Origin: Paralithodes platypus
Lineage: Eukaryota > Arthropoda > Malacostraca > Decapoda > Lithodidae
Direction: 5' to 3'
Assembly (NCBI GenBank): GCA_032716605.1
Contig: CM064481.1
Location: 22,748,811 to 22,812,810, forward strand
DNA length: 64,000 nt
Below the pieces are notes generated by a model. That model did no database searches. It was not told where the DNA came from and saw only the letters and a program-made list of their open reading frames with translations. The translations under genes and the position numbers were made by a program. Within the stretch, counting starts at the first letter, position 1. The number at the start of each line of letters is the position of its first letter. Below, piece by piece: positions 19,643-30,330 of the stretch.

Positions 19643-20258
19643 ACTGACCATTTTTCCACACATCACGTACACTACCCCCTCATGTCCTACACTTCTACCT
19701 ACATGATGATGAACAGGAATATACATTCATATTAAAAACACCCATGCCCTGTCCCTAGGTTGAGCCAATGCCAACAAATCAGACAGCCATATATCTATGT
19801 ATGTCTTACATCCAAGAAGTAGAAGTTACATATTTTAGAAGTTAATACACCCATGCTGTGTCCCTAGGTTTAATATATTAATATTAACATACCCTAACAT
19901 ACCTTGTCTTGCCAGACTAAGTTTCTGAAGACCCATCGCCCCCATAAAATCTATGTATTCAATCCTTAGGTTAAGTATTAATATTAACATTCCCTAACAT
20001 CTTGTCTTGCCAGACTAAGTTTCTGAAGACCCATCGCCCCATAAATCTATGTATTCAATCCTTAGGTTAAGTATCTTTATCCGCCATTGTGTTCACCTTT
20101 TTCCATTTACTTTTCCACAATTGTCATACGTCTTCCACTTACCTCCTTCGTATCCACAGTCCACACTACGCCAATTTGCTTCGTGTCCTACACCTCTTAC
20201 CCGCCCGATTCTACCTACATGATGATGAACAGGAATATACATTCATATTAAAAACACC

Positions 20259-20886
20259 TCTTACTCTTTTACTACTCTTTTAAGTATCTGGGCAGTGTGT
20301 TGAGTAAAGATGGGACTATGGATGAAGAGGTGCGGGAGAGGGTACAACAGGGGAAGAGGGTTGTAGGAACGCTAAAAGCAGTAACAAGAAATAGGGTGGT
20401 CAGTATGGAAGTGAAGAAGTCCTTGCATGACAGTGTGGTAATCCCGACACTGACTTACGGAAGCGAAGCATGGACGTTGGTTGAGAGACTCAGACCAAGA
20501 GTGAGAGCAGTGGAAATGAATTACTTAAGGAGTGCGTGCGGAGTTACATGGAGGGATAGACAGACTAATGAGGAAGTAAGAAGGAGGTGTGGTGTGGAGG
20601 TAGATGTGCTGGAAAGTGTGAAAAGGAACAACTTGAGATGGTTCGGCCATATGGAACGTATGGAAAGTGAGAGAATGACTAAGAGGGTGTACGAGAGCGA
20701 GGTGGAGGGACAGAGGGGGAGAGGTAGACCGAATATGAGGTGGAAGGATGGAGTGAGGAACTACATGAACGAAGGCGGTGCTGGTTGGGGGGAGGGGCGT
20801 CGACTGACTGGGGACAGAGGTGCATGGGGGCGGTTCGTTCGTGGCCACCCCTTTGGGGATCGCGGCGTCAGGCAATAGATAGATAG
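20259..20886 (+). mobile_element. RTE LINE copy B, strongly 5'-truncated
   Basis: Flanked by the 12-bp duplication ATTAAAAACACC at 20247-20258 and 20887-20898. The uninterrupted sequence is present at 19730-19750, confirming the insertion. The first 13 bp or so after the left duplication (TCTTACTCTTTTAC) are not RTE-like filler. RTE homology starts about 20272 and ends in GATA repeats. Confidence 0.88.
20297..20878 (+). CDS. pol: RTE reverse transcriptase C-terminus (copy B)
   Basis: A 193-codon frame starting MLSKDGTMDEEVRERV and covering only the region downstream of the catalytic motif: TYGSEAWTLVERLRPRVRAVE, LRWFGHMERM and GRGRPNMRWKDGVRNYM. It is nearly identical to residues 196-387 of copy A. 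There is no catalytic site, so it is a dead 3' fragment, but it is free of frameshifts. Confidence 0.82.
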   Translation: MLSKDGTMDEEVRERVQQGKRVVGTLKAVTRNRVVSMEVKKSLHDSVVIPTLTYGSEAWTLVERLRPRVRAVEMNYLRSACGVTWRDRQTNEEVRRRCGVEVDVLESVKRNNLRWFGHMERMESERMTKRVYESEVEGQRGRGRPNMRWKDGVRNYMNEGGAGWGEGRRLTGDRGAWGRFVRGHPFGDRGVRQ

Positions 20887-21395
20887 ATTAAAAACACCCA
20901 TGCCCTGTCCCTAGGTTGAGCCAATGCCAACAAATCAGACAGCCATATATCTATGTATGTTCTTACATCCGAGAAGTAGATGTTAAAAACCACATGTCCA
21001 AACTCATAAGAAATTAAGATACCCACGGGTACACCAGGATATAGAACCATTGCCCCCGTAAGACTTAGACAGCCATGACTACAGATGTTAGCCGCCATGC
21101 TATAACGTAATTCTTACCCCAACCAGATATTGTATAGATAACCTGGTTACCAGTATCTGTCATAAGTACCTCGAAACAATAACGAAGTACCCCTACGAAC
21201 TGCCGCTTTTCTTGGTATATATTTCCTAGAAAACGCAGTTCCCAGGGACAACTAGACGTGCAAAAGCTTGTGCCAACTAATAGTATCCATAACCCCTCGT
21301 ACCGACGAAGAATAATACACCATGTTTTTCCCCACTTTACCCACAGTCAAGCACACACCTACAGTTCACCTCCTTCTCCCCCCCCCCCCCCAGTA

Positions 21396-22289
21396 AATTA
21401 GTAAATTAGTAACAAAGGTTATATGATTGACTTAAATTTATAGATCCTGATACCCAGTACCGTACTCAAAATCATCCAATCTCTTTCCTTTCGCATTACA
21501 ATTTCTTTGCATACCGATCTGCATTATAATATCCTTACACTCCCATTCACATTACAAAACCTGTATCATTCAGACTGTAATGTTAGGTTACTCCTCATTC
21601 AGTGGCTTCAGTCGTATTCTCACTCACTTACTCCATTTAGATAATCTTTCTCATCCTGTAACATTCTCATCCAGCATTTACATTTCTGCCAGTGCCTCAT
21701 CTCATACCAGTATTGGACTGTTAGTCAGACATGCAATCAGTCATACCGGTACTGTACTCTTACCTGGTCATGTCAAACTCTCGGTACCTGGTAGGTAATA
21801 CATTCCTATTCCGTCTCACGCTCGTCCTGTTCTCATGTGTAGTGACAGGTTCATCAAGTCTACCGTGTATGTCTCTCACGTGTCTGTTGTTTGTGTAGAC
21901 TGGAACACATATATCTGTATAATTCCTATCTGTAGATCTAATGGTTGTGGTGTTGTCTGTATTAGTGACTTTTCCATTATTTCTTATGTCAGCGTTTTCA
22001 CTTGTCATCCGTAAATGACCTCTATTTCGTCTTATCGCTCCATTTTCTGTCTCCACTTCATACGATTGCTCGTCTAATCTCCTGTTTACAACTCCTCGTT
22101 CCCACTTCTTCTTGCCTAGTGATGTTGGCTTGATTCGCACCACGTCTCCTTCAACCAATGGTTCCAAAACTCTCGAACCTTTGTCGTAGTACTTCTTGCT
22201 TTTGAGATCTTTCAGCATCTTCTTCCGCTCCACTCGCTCCAACATAATTCCTTTCGGCTCCAACAACTTGCTAGTAGTCGGCAGTAACG
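21396..22289 (-). pseudogene. pol: GypA integrase C-terminus and 3' untranslated end
   Basis: On the minus strand 22284-21760 encodes the end of GypA pol: KKYYDKGSRVLEPLVEGD, VVRIKPTSLGKKKWERG and a basic tail ending EFDMTR. This is the typical C-terminal domain of Mag-like Gypsy integrases. Its upstream part lies at 35049-35631, separated only by the CR1/DIRS nest. Below 21760 is about 365 bp of non-coding 3' region. I find no GypA 3' LTR (no inverse match to 38647-38828): the sequence runs through a homopolymer C tract near 21370-21390 into the GypB LTR. The 3' LTR therefore appears lost by rearrangement. Confidence 0.75.
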
Positions 22290-22392
22290 AAGATGTAAGT
22301 AAGAAGATGGCGGGAGGGATGAAGGGTGCGGCGTAGCCCTCTCTCTATGTATCATCCTTCTCAACATCCAGAGGGGCTATGCTGATATACAG

Positions 22393-25300
22393 GTGCAGAG
22401 GGGTCCGGTAGTGTACCAGGTCAACCCTAAACAAGTATTGAGGGACCTCGTCACACAGAAATCACACACGAGTGAAATTTCTGTCACCATTCCTGCCTGG
22501 TCTATTTCATATATCGGGAAGGCGCCGCGACTGGGCAAATTCTCTGGCACAACCTCGCTACAACACCTATTGTGCTACACTCTAATTAGTTGCGGAGATG
22601 TAGAGACCCACCCCGGCCCTTGTTCAACGTTGAAGAAACCTCACCACCAAACAAGTAAGGCAGACACTGACATTTCAACAGTCCCTAGCAGTAAAATTTG
22701 TTATAACAAACTGGGCCAGCAGGTACCCCAGCCTCCGGCCGTCACGCTCCAATTCAACCCCCAACACAATCCAACACTATCGGTGGCTCAACATGTAACT
22801 GGAGCAGCTAGGAAGAAAGGCATCAGTCGCAACAACATCAACAATGGAGCAGCATTAGCAGCCAGGAATAAGGACAACATCATCAAACAGCAAATACAGG
22901 TGGGGCAGGGAGGGGTCACAGGGGGAGACATAGCCACAGACAGTCCCCACCCTAGCAGCACAGCTGATCATCACACCGCCAGACGTACGACGAACAATAC
23001 AAAGAATCTATGTACAGTGTGCGATATTAGATTCAACAAAAGGAGTCCAACATCACAATGTAGTATTTGTAATGAAACAGCACACGATCGATGTTCTTAT
23101 GTTAACAGCAGAAAAGAAATGGAATGCGATAAATGCAGGGAACTAGCAATTACCCACTCCACCAACTCTACATTACCCACAGCATTACCATTAATACCAC
23201 AGATATCGGCGACCCAAGTAGCACAACATGCAACAAGAACAACAATAAAAACAGGTAGCACTCGCAAATACATCTACAGGGAAGCAGCATCAACGGACAA
23301 TGAAAACAACAACAACAACAGCAAACAACCACAGCCCGACCGCGAGTATCCCCTACTCTCTCCCGCACAAACAGCTGATCGACGCGGACCAAACCACACC
23401 TCCAGTCGTATGATAAACAGTAAGAAAAAACTATGTATAGTCTGTAATATTGGTTTCAACAATAGGAGTTCACTTTTACAATGCAACAGTTGTAATGAAA
23501 TTGTTCATAACCGATGTACTTACGTTAACAGTAGAAACAAAGTTGAATGTGTTAAATGTAGGAACTCAGCTGTACAACATCGCGAATCTATTTGTTTTAT
23601 TTGTGAATCACTCATAACACGACGTCAGAAGATCCAAAACTGTGTAAAGTGTAAACAGGTAGCTCACATGAAGTGCATCTCTAAGAAGACCAACAGTGAA
23701 GAACGGGAATTCCTTTGCAATAAGTGTGCCTTGCATTCATTACCGAATATTAATGTAAATTATCCAAGTATTAACAACTCAGAATCCAGCCAGGACACAT
23801 TCAAAATCAAAGATGAATACAGAGTGTTCACCAACAAAGGGCTCCATCTTATCCACATTAACGCCAGATCAATGTACCATAAATTGTCTGAAATAAACTT
23901 GTTAGCTAATAAGGCCAAAGCTTCAATAATTGCAATGACAGAAACCTGGCTGGATTCAAGTATAAACGATGGTGAAATAAACATTCAAGGTTTCAACATG
24001 GTTAGGAATGATCGCAATAGGCATGGGGGAGGAGTACGTCTGTATGTAAAAAACAACCTCACACACACAACTAGGACCGACCTCCATGTAGAAAATCACG
24101 AAGCTCTGTGGATCGACCTACACCTGCCGAGGACAAGACCCATCACAATTGGGGTATGCTATAGGCCACCAGCCGACACACAATTCTTGACCAAATTTGA
24201 ACGAACTTTGTCATCGCTAGACCCTCGGAATGAATCCATCATACTAGGGGATTTTAACCTGTGTTACAAACAACGAAATGATAGGCTTGTACGAGAATAT
24301 AGGCATATACTGACAATGCACAATCACAAACAACTCATCACAACCCCCACACGTATCTCTGAGAACACTGCCACAATATTAGACCACATAAACTGTAACA
24401 GAGAGGACAAAATATCCCAATCAGGGGTTATACAGACTGGGATAAGTGATCACTTCGTCACATATTGCACACGGAAAACCACAAAAATTACCCTAGAGAA
24501 TCACAAGATTATCAAAACAAGGTCACTCAGAAACTACAATAAGGAAACATTTCTGGACATTTTATGGAATACAGACTGGTCTCCAGTGTTTGGAAGTACA
24601 AACGTTAATGATGCATGGGTTGGCTTCAGAACCATCATCACAAACATCCTAGACGAAATAGCTCCTCTGAAAGACATACGAATTAAAGCAAGGTCAGACC
24701 CATGGATCAACAATGACATACTACACTATCTGGAACACAGAGACAATCTGTTAAAAAGGCTAGCGAAACATAGACAGGATCAAGGTCTGAAACATGAGTT
24801 CAACAGGGCCAGGAATAAACTAAGTAGGAAAATGAAATCAGCGAAAAATAATTATTTTCACAATAAGGCAGAGGAATATCAGAATAACCCAAAGAAACTA
24901 TGGAGGCACCTAAAAACAACAGGCTACAGCAACAAGACAAGGGATTCGTCTAACACTAATATTGCTCTCACCATTAATGATCAGGTTTGCCACGATAAAC
25001 GACAAATTTTAACCTACTTCAACTCCTTCTTCACTTCCATAGCAAACACACTTGCACAGAACCTACCTCAACCTCTCAATAAATACACGACAACAACGGC
25101 CACCTTTCGTAATTTCTACAGAGATAAAGACATACACCCGAACACATTTAGATTGCAAAATGTTACACCAAAATACACTTTTGACGAGCTGTCTAACCTA
25201 AATGTACATAAGAGCACAGGGCCAGACAAAATTCCTGCCAAATTTCTACGAGATGGAGCCATTGGTATAGCAGGCCCCCTAACCCACATCATCAACTTGT

Positions 25301-25776
25301 CAATTAACACCAACACAGTACCTGCTGAACTGAAGGAAGCTATTGTAACCCCTCTATTCAAGAAAGGAAATAAACTAGAAGTTGGCAACTACAGACCAGT
25401 TAGCATATTATGTATTGTATCTAAAATCCTTGAAAGAGCGGTATACACCCAAATTGAACACTACCTCAAACAAAATGATCTATTCTATAAGTTTCAATCA
25501 GGTTTCAGATGCATGTACTCGACAGACTCCTGTCTCATCCACTTAACGGATCACATTCGTAAAGAAATGTCTAAAGGTAACTACACCGGTATGGTTCTTC
25601 TTGATCTACAAAAAGCGTTTGACACAGTAGACCATGATATCCTATGTAATAAACTACAAGCTATGGGCATAGGGTCTGTGAACTGGTTTAAATCTTATCT
25701 TAGTGGTAGAACCCAAAGAGTCAAAATTGATGATAATATATCTGATCCTATGCCAATTAACTGTGGGGTCCCGTAG
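22393..25776 (+). CDS. pol: CR1-like LINE polyprotein: PHD fingers, endonuclease, reverse transcriptase
   Basis: A 1127-codon frame. Residues 69-76 read DVETHPGP, a 2A-like word. Three PHD-type zinc fingers start near residues 206, 346 and 403. An exonuclease-endonuclease-phosphatase domain follows from about 484 (HINARSM, TETWLD, GDFNL, then ISDHF near 690). The reverse transcriptase begins near 900 (KSTGPDKIPAKFL, NYRPVSIL, DLQKAFDTVDH). The frame ends at a TAG (25774-25776) that replaces one codon of the GVP-x-GS motif; the same frame then stays open to the DIRS junction at 26174. Only one nonsense change therefore separates it from an open ORF2. Putting PHD fingers and 2A-like word ahead of the endonuclease is compatible with a single-ORF CR1-superfamily element. 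Confidence 0.88.
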   Translation: MQRGPVVYQVNPKQVLRDLVTQKSHTSEISVTIPAWSISYIGKAPRLGKFSGTTSLQHLLCYTLISCGDVETHPGPCSTLKKPHHQTSKADTDISTVPSSKICYNKLGQQVPQPPAVTLQFNPQHNPTLSVAQHVTGAARKKGISRNNINNGAALAARNKDNIIKQQIQVGQGGVTGGDIATDSPHPSSTADHHTARRTTNNTKNLCTVCDIRFNKRSPTSQCSICNETAHDRCSYVNSRKEMECDKCRELAITHSTNSTLPTALPLIPQISATQVAQHATRTTIKTGSTRKYIYREAASTDNENNNNNSKQPQPDREYPLLSPAQTADRRGPNHTSSRMINSKKKLCIVCNIGFNNRSSLLQCNSCNEIVHNRCTYVNSRNKVECVKCRNSAVQHRESICFICESLITRRQKIQNCVKCKQVAHMKCISKKTNSEEREFLCNKCALHSLPNINVNYPSINNSESSQDTFKIKDEYRVFTNKGLHLIHINARSMYHKLSEINLLANKAKASIIAMTETWLDSSINDGEINIQGFNMVRNDRNRHGGGVRLYVKNNLTHTTRTDLHVENHEALWIDLHLPRTRPITIGVCYRPPADTQFLTKFERTLSSLDPRNESIILGDFNLCYKQRNDRLVREYRHILTMHNHKQLITTPTRISENTATILDHINCNREDKISQSGVIQTGISDHFVTYCTRKTTKITLENHKIIKTRSLRNYNKETFLDILWNTDWSPVFGSTNVNDAWVGFRTIITNILDEIAPLKDIRIKARSDPWINNDILHYLEHRDNLLKRLAKHRQDQGLKHEFNRARNKLSRKMKSAKNNYFHNKAEEYQNNPKKLWRHLKTTGYSNKTRDSSNTNIALTINDQVCHDKRQILTYFNSFFTSIANTLAQNLPQPLNKYTTTTATFRNFYRDKDIHPNTFRLQNVTPKYTFDELSNLNVHKSTGPDKIPAKFLRDGAIGIAGPLTHIINLSINTNTVPAELKEAIVTPLFKKGNKLEVGNYRPVSILCIVSKILERAVYTQIEHYLKQNDLFYKFQSGFRCMYSTDSCLIHLTDHIRKEMSKGNYTGMVLLDLQKAFDTVDHDILCNKLQAMGIGSVNWFKSYLSGRTQRVKIDDNISDPMPINCGVP

Positions 25777-26174
25777 GGAAGCATCCTTGGTCCCTTACTC
25801 TTTCTCTGTTATGTGAACGACATGGAACTGAGCGTCTCATGTAAATTATTACTGTATGCAGACGACAGCGTGCTTCTGGTTTCAGGAAAAGACCCAATAA
25901 GTATTGCCGCTTCACTTTCCAAAGAACTAGCATCATGTAGTGAATGGCTAGTGGACAATAGACTATCTCTTCACCTGGGCAAGACGGAAGCCATCTTATG
26001 TGGAACAAAACGCAAACTGAAAGACATTGTGGGCTTCTCGGTCAACTGTAATGATATTCCTATAACAACAGTGTCACAAGATAAATATCTCGGACTGAAA
26101 CTGGACGCGAGTTTGTCAGGTGAAACAATTTTGGAATCTATCCTGAGTAAGTGTAGAGCACGTATAAAATACCT
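25777..26174 (+). pseudogene. pol: CR1-like reverse transcriptase palm, cut by DIRS insertion
   Basis: Same reading frame as the preceding gene part after the TAG. Contains GSILGPLLFLCYVNDM and the catalytic YADD at about 25857-25868 (LLLYADDSVLLVSG), then CSEWLVDNRLSLHLGK. It ends at the codon split CT/G between 26174 and 34179. An apparently open extension to 26247 is DIRS terminal repeat, not LINE. Confidence 0.85.
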
Positions 26175-26475
26175 ATTTGTTAGTAGTCTTGGCAAATCCA
26201 ACGTCAAGGCTATTAACCTAATTGCAATGACGACTTGTCTATTTTGACTGCTATGTCGTCATTCCAACTGCGGTTAAAAAGAAAACGTCTAGAGTCTACT
26301 CCTTATCTTGCTCTAGGAGACGTTGTACATTAACCAAAATTACCACCGAAGGTGAAAAAAGCATAGAAGAGAAGAAAAAGGGGTTTACCTTAGTTACCGC
26401 TTAAGGCCCATCCTGTGTTCCGTCATGTGCAGATCCCTGTCGAACGTGCGCATGAGCGACCCTCTCTTGTCATCA
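26175..26475 (+). repeat. DIRS left inverted terminal repeat
   Basis: Reverse complement of 33831-34131 with few mismatches (for example GGCAAATCC here against GGAAAATCC in the right copy). Likely contains the element promoter, since transcription must start near the left end. No TATA box is assigned. Confidence 0.9.
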
Positions 26476-27713
26476 TTTTTTCACGCGCTCCATTGAATGT
26501 CAGAATGTTGTGCTCCTTTAATTCACCCTGTTTAGGTTCGTTTCGGCTTATCTGGCCTTCTTTTTTGTTAGACAGATGTTACGTGATCTAGGGCACACGT
26601 AAATGGGCTCCTCAGTGTGTTTAATGGAGACGCGTGTGGAAATAGCTACCGAAGGTACGGGGGCGCCTGGCGTTCCTCGTGTGTGTTTTTCATTCCTTTC
26701 TCTTTTCATATTCTTTTTTCCTGTTAGTCTGGGCATAGTTTAGCTTTTAGCTTATTTTAGCCTAGCTTGTTTCTCATTCAGGAATTGCTATGCCCCTATG
26801 AGTTTTCATATTTTCATAGCCTAGGTGTACAGTTGGTTCACAATCTGAGATTTCGTGGTGGCGGTGCTGTTTGTCGGTTTGTGTCGGCCGCATTATTAGC
26901 GTTATTCCCGAGTCCCCCATTTCGAGCCTTCACTGTGTCTCAAGGGCCTGGGCGCTTGGTGGTTCGTGATATCCAGGGGTACCCCACGGGGGCCCCTCCC
27001 TCACACCACAGGGTTTTTCGCCCCTGACACATTCTCTCCTCACGGCTAGGCCACCCTTTTTCTCGCCAGTTTCATTTACTGGTTTTTGTGTTCCCTTACT
27101 GTTTTCACCTCCATCCTTTCATACCCTTTTGCCCAATCCTGGGGTACCCTACGGGGGCCCCTGTTTGTGCCAAACCACCCTTCCTGCCACTTCTCCTCAT
27201 GGGCTTTGCTCTATCTCTGTGGGTTGGGTGGTTCCTGGGGGATGTGCCTCCTCTCCCCTGGTGTGTCTTCCTTGCCTCTCCCTTGACCGGTTGAGTCAGG
27301 ATATTATCAAGGAAGACACTGCTCAGCTTGATGGCCATCGTCGCTTGGAGTTCATAAGGAGATGACGCTTTTTTCTGGGCCTCTTTTGGTATTCCCTAGA
27401 CGCTCCTCTCGCTTTTTCGGCGCCGGACCATCTCGGCCGGTCCCGCAAATTTGCGGGGGCTTGATTCGGTCCTCTGGGACATTTCGGCTCCCCGCAAATT
27501 TGCGGAGATCGTTGGGGGGGGTCGCGCAAAATTGCGGGAGGGTGGTGTCGGTACGGTTATGCCTCCATTGGCCCGCAAATTTGCGGTAATAGTTGGCTTT
27601 CACTATTGACTTTTTTTATGTCATCTTGTTGCCTGATACTATATTGGTGTATGCACTTTACTGGTGTTATAGGCCCTGCATGTAAGATGTTGAGTGGTGG
27701 TTAACACTTTCTC
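26476..27713 (+). promoter_or_regulatory. DIRS 5' leader with palindrome array
   Basis: No convincing gene; many short open frames in all frames. Four palindromes of the CCGCAAATTTGCGG type lie at 27442-27457, 27491-27505, 27525-27536 (degenerate, CGCAAAATTGCG) and 27573-27586. Their spacing is about 30-50 bp. They could be protein-binding sites or RNA hairpins. The pyrimidine tract ending TTTGCAG at 27722 and one ending TTCTAG near 27908 resemble splice acceptors, so a spliced leader upstream of gag is possible. Confidence 0.45.
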
Positions 27714-29624
27714 CATCTTTGCAGGTTCTGCTAGTGCTCTTCCGCCTCGGCCGCCCTCCTCACCTACCTCTGTGCTCCCAGTTTAGGGTGAGTACAGATA
27801 CCTGTTTGCATGTGTGTTCCTGTTTCCCCATGCTCCTTCCCTGGTTCTTCTTGGACATTCTCTCCACTTACTCCTTCGACGTGCTGATTTTGGTGTGTGT
27901 TCTTCTAGTGCAGGTAGGCTGCCTAGCTTTCGCCTTGGTTGTCGCTCCCCGTGCTTGGAGAGGCACAAGTCCTGCTTGCGCCACTCGCTCTGTGTGTCCT
28001 CTACGGCCTACCTCCCTGCTCTGTGTGGCACGTGTCTGGCCCTGGTGGTTGTGCTGCTCCATGGCCCTGGTTCCTCGGCGGCGGCTGTGGCCTCTGCTTC
28101 CCTTCCGTCGGTGTGGACGATGGTCTCCCGCCACATTGGGACTGTGGGCCACCGTTCCCCGGCCTTTGTTGCCGACCGGATCCGCGTCGCCCTGGGTATC
28201 CCTGACCCGACTGAAGGCCGTTCACCTGGCCCTCTCCCCTGGGTCCCGCAGCCGGTCATCCCATCGTCGGGGGGTTCCCCGGCTCCGTCCACGCTCTCGC
28301 TCGCTCGCCTCGTCGTCCTCCTGATCGCCTTGACGACGCCCATCGCCCTCGTCATGGTTCTCGCCCTGAGGCAGGGGTTAGCGGCTCTGCCCCTGTGCGC
28401 CCTCCCCTGGCCTCTGCGGATAGGGGCTCTACTCCCTTCCGCCCGCTTCCCCAGCCCAGACGACTTCCTCTTACGTTGTCCTCTCCGCGCGCGTTTGTTC
28501 ATGCTGTAGCTGGCCCTCTGCTCCCTCCTCCTACACTGTCCAGGAGGGTCCGCCTGGATGTCGTTGCTTCTCCTACTTCACCTGCTTCAGTGCCTATTCT
28601 TCCTTCACGGTCTCGTCCCACGGTGGTGGTCCCTCCCTCCTCCGCCTCGGTGTCGGGCCGCCCTGTTATCTCAGCCCCGGGGATCCTTGCTCTGTTTCCC
28701 CCCGCGGCTCCTGGCCTCCTTTCACCCGGCCAGCCTTCCCACTCCCGTCGTCCTGCTCCTCCTCATTCTTCTCTTCCTGACCTTCACTTACCGTCTCGCC
28801 AGGGGGGTACCCCTCCTCTTGCCTCGGTGGGGTTTCGCGAGGTTTTGGGGTCCCCTTTCTCAGGAGCTGATGTGTCGCTGGAAGAGGGGAATGGTGCTGT
28901 TTCCCCCTCGGCCGTTCGTGATCGGGGACGAGTCCCTCAACGGCGACACAACCGTCGTCGCTCGCCTTCCTTGGGCCGCGACGCTGCTGGTTCGTGTCAT
29001 GGGTCTCGCTCCCGCTCACGCTCGCCCCTGCGAGCCGCCCAATCTGGGGGGGGGGGGTAGCCTCTCTCGGATCTATTGTCGGCTATGCAGGGCTGGGTTG
29101 TGTCACGCTTCGACGGGCGCTTGGAGTCGATGGAAGACTCCCTCTTCTCGCCCTTCTTGGCGGTGACTCACCCTACCTACCCCTGCTACGGTCCCCCTCC
29201 CTTCTGCAGGCCTACGCTCTGGTCAGACGTCAGCCGCCCTGACATCCTTCCGGCTGTTCAGTCCCTGGCTGTGTTGACGGGTCTGTCCTCCTATGGGACA
29301 GGTTTGTGCGACGCCGGTACGCCTGGCTTAGCCATCATGCTCGGTCGCCCTCTCCCATTGGTGGCCTGGTTTGCTGAGGCCTTCGACTTCACACGCCGAT
29401 CCGTCGACGGCTCTCCTTCCGTCCCTCCCCCGGAGTCGTCCCTGATTTTGCCTCATCTTGTGTCTGTCGGCGGGTTGGACGGCGCGTTCTGGTCCTGGAT
29501 GAGCGCGCCCGTTCTTGAACTTTGTTCTATTGCTACCCCGTTCTTCTCTCCCCCGGATCAGCCCTCTGTCGCCAAGGTTTTTCCCTTGCGACAGAGGGTG
29601 ACGGTCTTATTGTCTTGTCTTTAG
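27714..29624 (+). pseudogene. gag: DIRS gag-like region
   Basis: Coding is spread over overlapping frames 27814-28509, 28395-29060 and 29076-29624. The first contains a cysteine/histidine cluster at about residues 43-75 (CRSPCLERHKSCLRHSLC followed by C-x2-C), which I recognise as typical of DIRS gag-like proteins. The second is proline/serine-rich and ends in an RS-rich basic tail (RRHNRRRSPS, SRSRSRSP near 28995). The third (starting MSAMQGW) resembles the helical part before the polymerase. The DNA is very poor in A on this strand. Frame changes near 28450 and 29600 show decay, or an unrecognised intron. Confidence 0.55.
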
Positions 29625-30330
29625 GTTCCCTCCAGACGTCTGTTCACCACCTGCGGCTTTTCGAGGCGTCTGCGCCAGGCGATCTTCGCGAGGGTTTGGA
29701 CCGCGTTCAGCGGGTCCACCTTCGGCTCGCGGTGTCTTTGGTTCCCGAGCTGAAGGCGGTTTTGTGCGCGGCAACTCGGCACCGCACGACGGTACGGTCT
29801 TCGTTCTGCCGGCCGGCCCCCTTGGTTATTCGTCAGGGTTTGTTGTACTCTGCGCTATATACGTCGGGGTTTTTTACGCAGGATGCTTGGGAATGCTACG
29901 CTTCTCTGTCGGCGGCCCCTGCTTCTGCCACACGACGCCGCGCTGTGTCGTTACGGACCCTGCTTACGTCACGCACCTATGCGCTGTGCCGCACGCGGGG
30001 TTCTTCTCAGTCCCGTCCTTCTGCCGGTCCTCTTCGGGGTGCTCCTGCAAGTGCTGCCGCCTTGCACGGGCGCAGGACTGGGACGTTGCTGGCCAGTGCA
30101 TCGGTTCCGCCTCGCACTTCTGTTCTTGCCCCTTTCATCCCCTCTGTGTCGGGGCTGGCCGGCCTTCCACTTCCGCCCGCCCTTCGAAGGGGTCGGCCCC
30201 GCGCCGGCCTGGGGTTGGGGTGGCCCGCCCTTTTCGACGAGGTTGGGGGGGGCGGGGGTAGAGGAGGTCAACGTGGCGCTCATGCCCGCACGGCCCGTAC
30301 CGGGGGTACCTCCACGTCAACACAATGTGT
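29600..30330 (+). pseudogene. DIRS gag C-terminal / linker region
   Basis: Open in frame 29522-30439; the real continuation begins about 29620. Contains HLRLFEASAPGDLREGLDRV and ALCAATRHRT-like helical sequence, then an S/R/A/P/G-rich linker rich in glycine near 30240. No catalytic motif. Overlapping long open frames on both strands (for example 29969-30283 and 30135-30530 minus) result from the A-poor, GC-rich composition and are not called. Confidence 0.4.

Larger units (their letters stand above)
19643..21395 (+). repeat. GypB LTR region, rearranged
   Basis: Reverse-complement match to the GypB LTR at 9255-10265 and 59666-60666. A segment of about 510 bp is tandemly duplicated: the words GATGATGAACAGGAATATAC and ATTAAAAACACC occur at about 19705-19740 and 20220-20258. 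A smaller 80-bp direct duplication lies at 19908-20069. RTE copy B is inserted in the second unit. It ends at a C-rich run around 21367-21390, where GypA sequence starts. No gene. Confidence 0.62.

Noticed and set aside
26548..27600. Possible short proteins in the DIRS leader
   Set aside because: Open in all frames with no consistent start or family similarity; the palindrome array crosses them.
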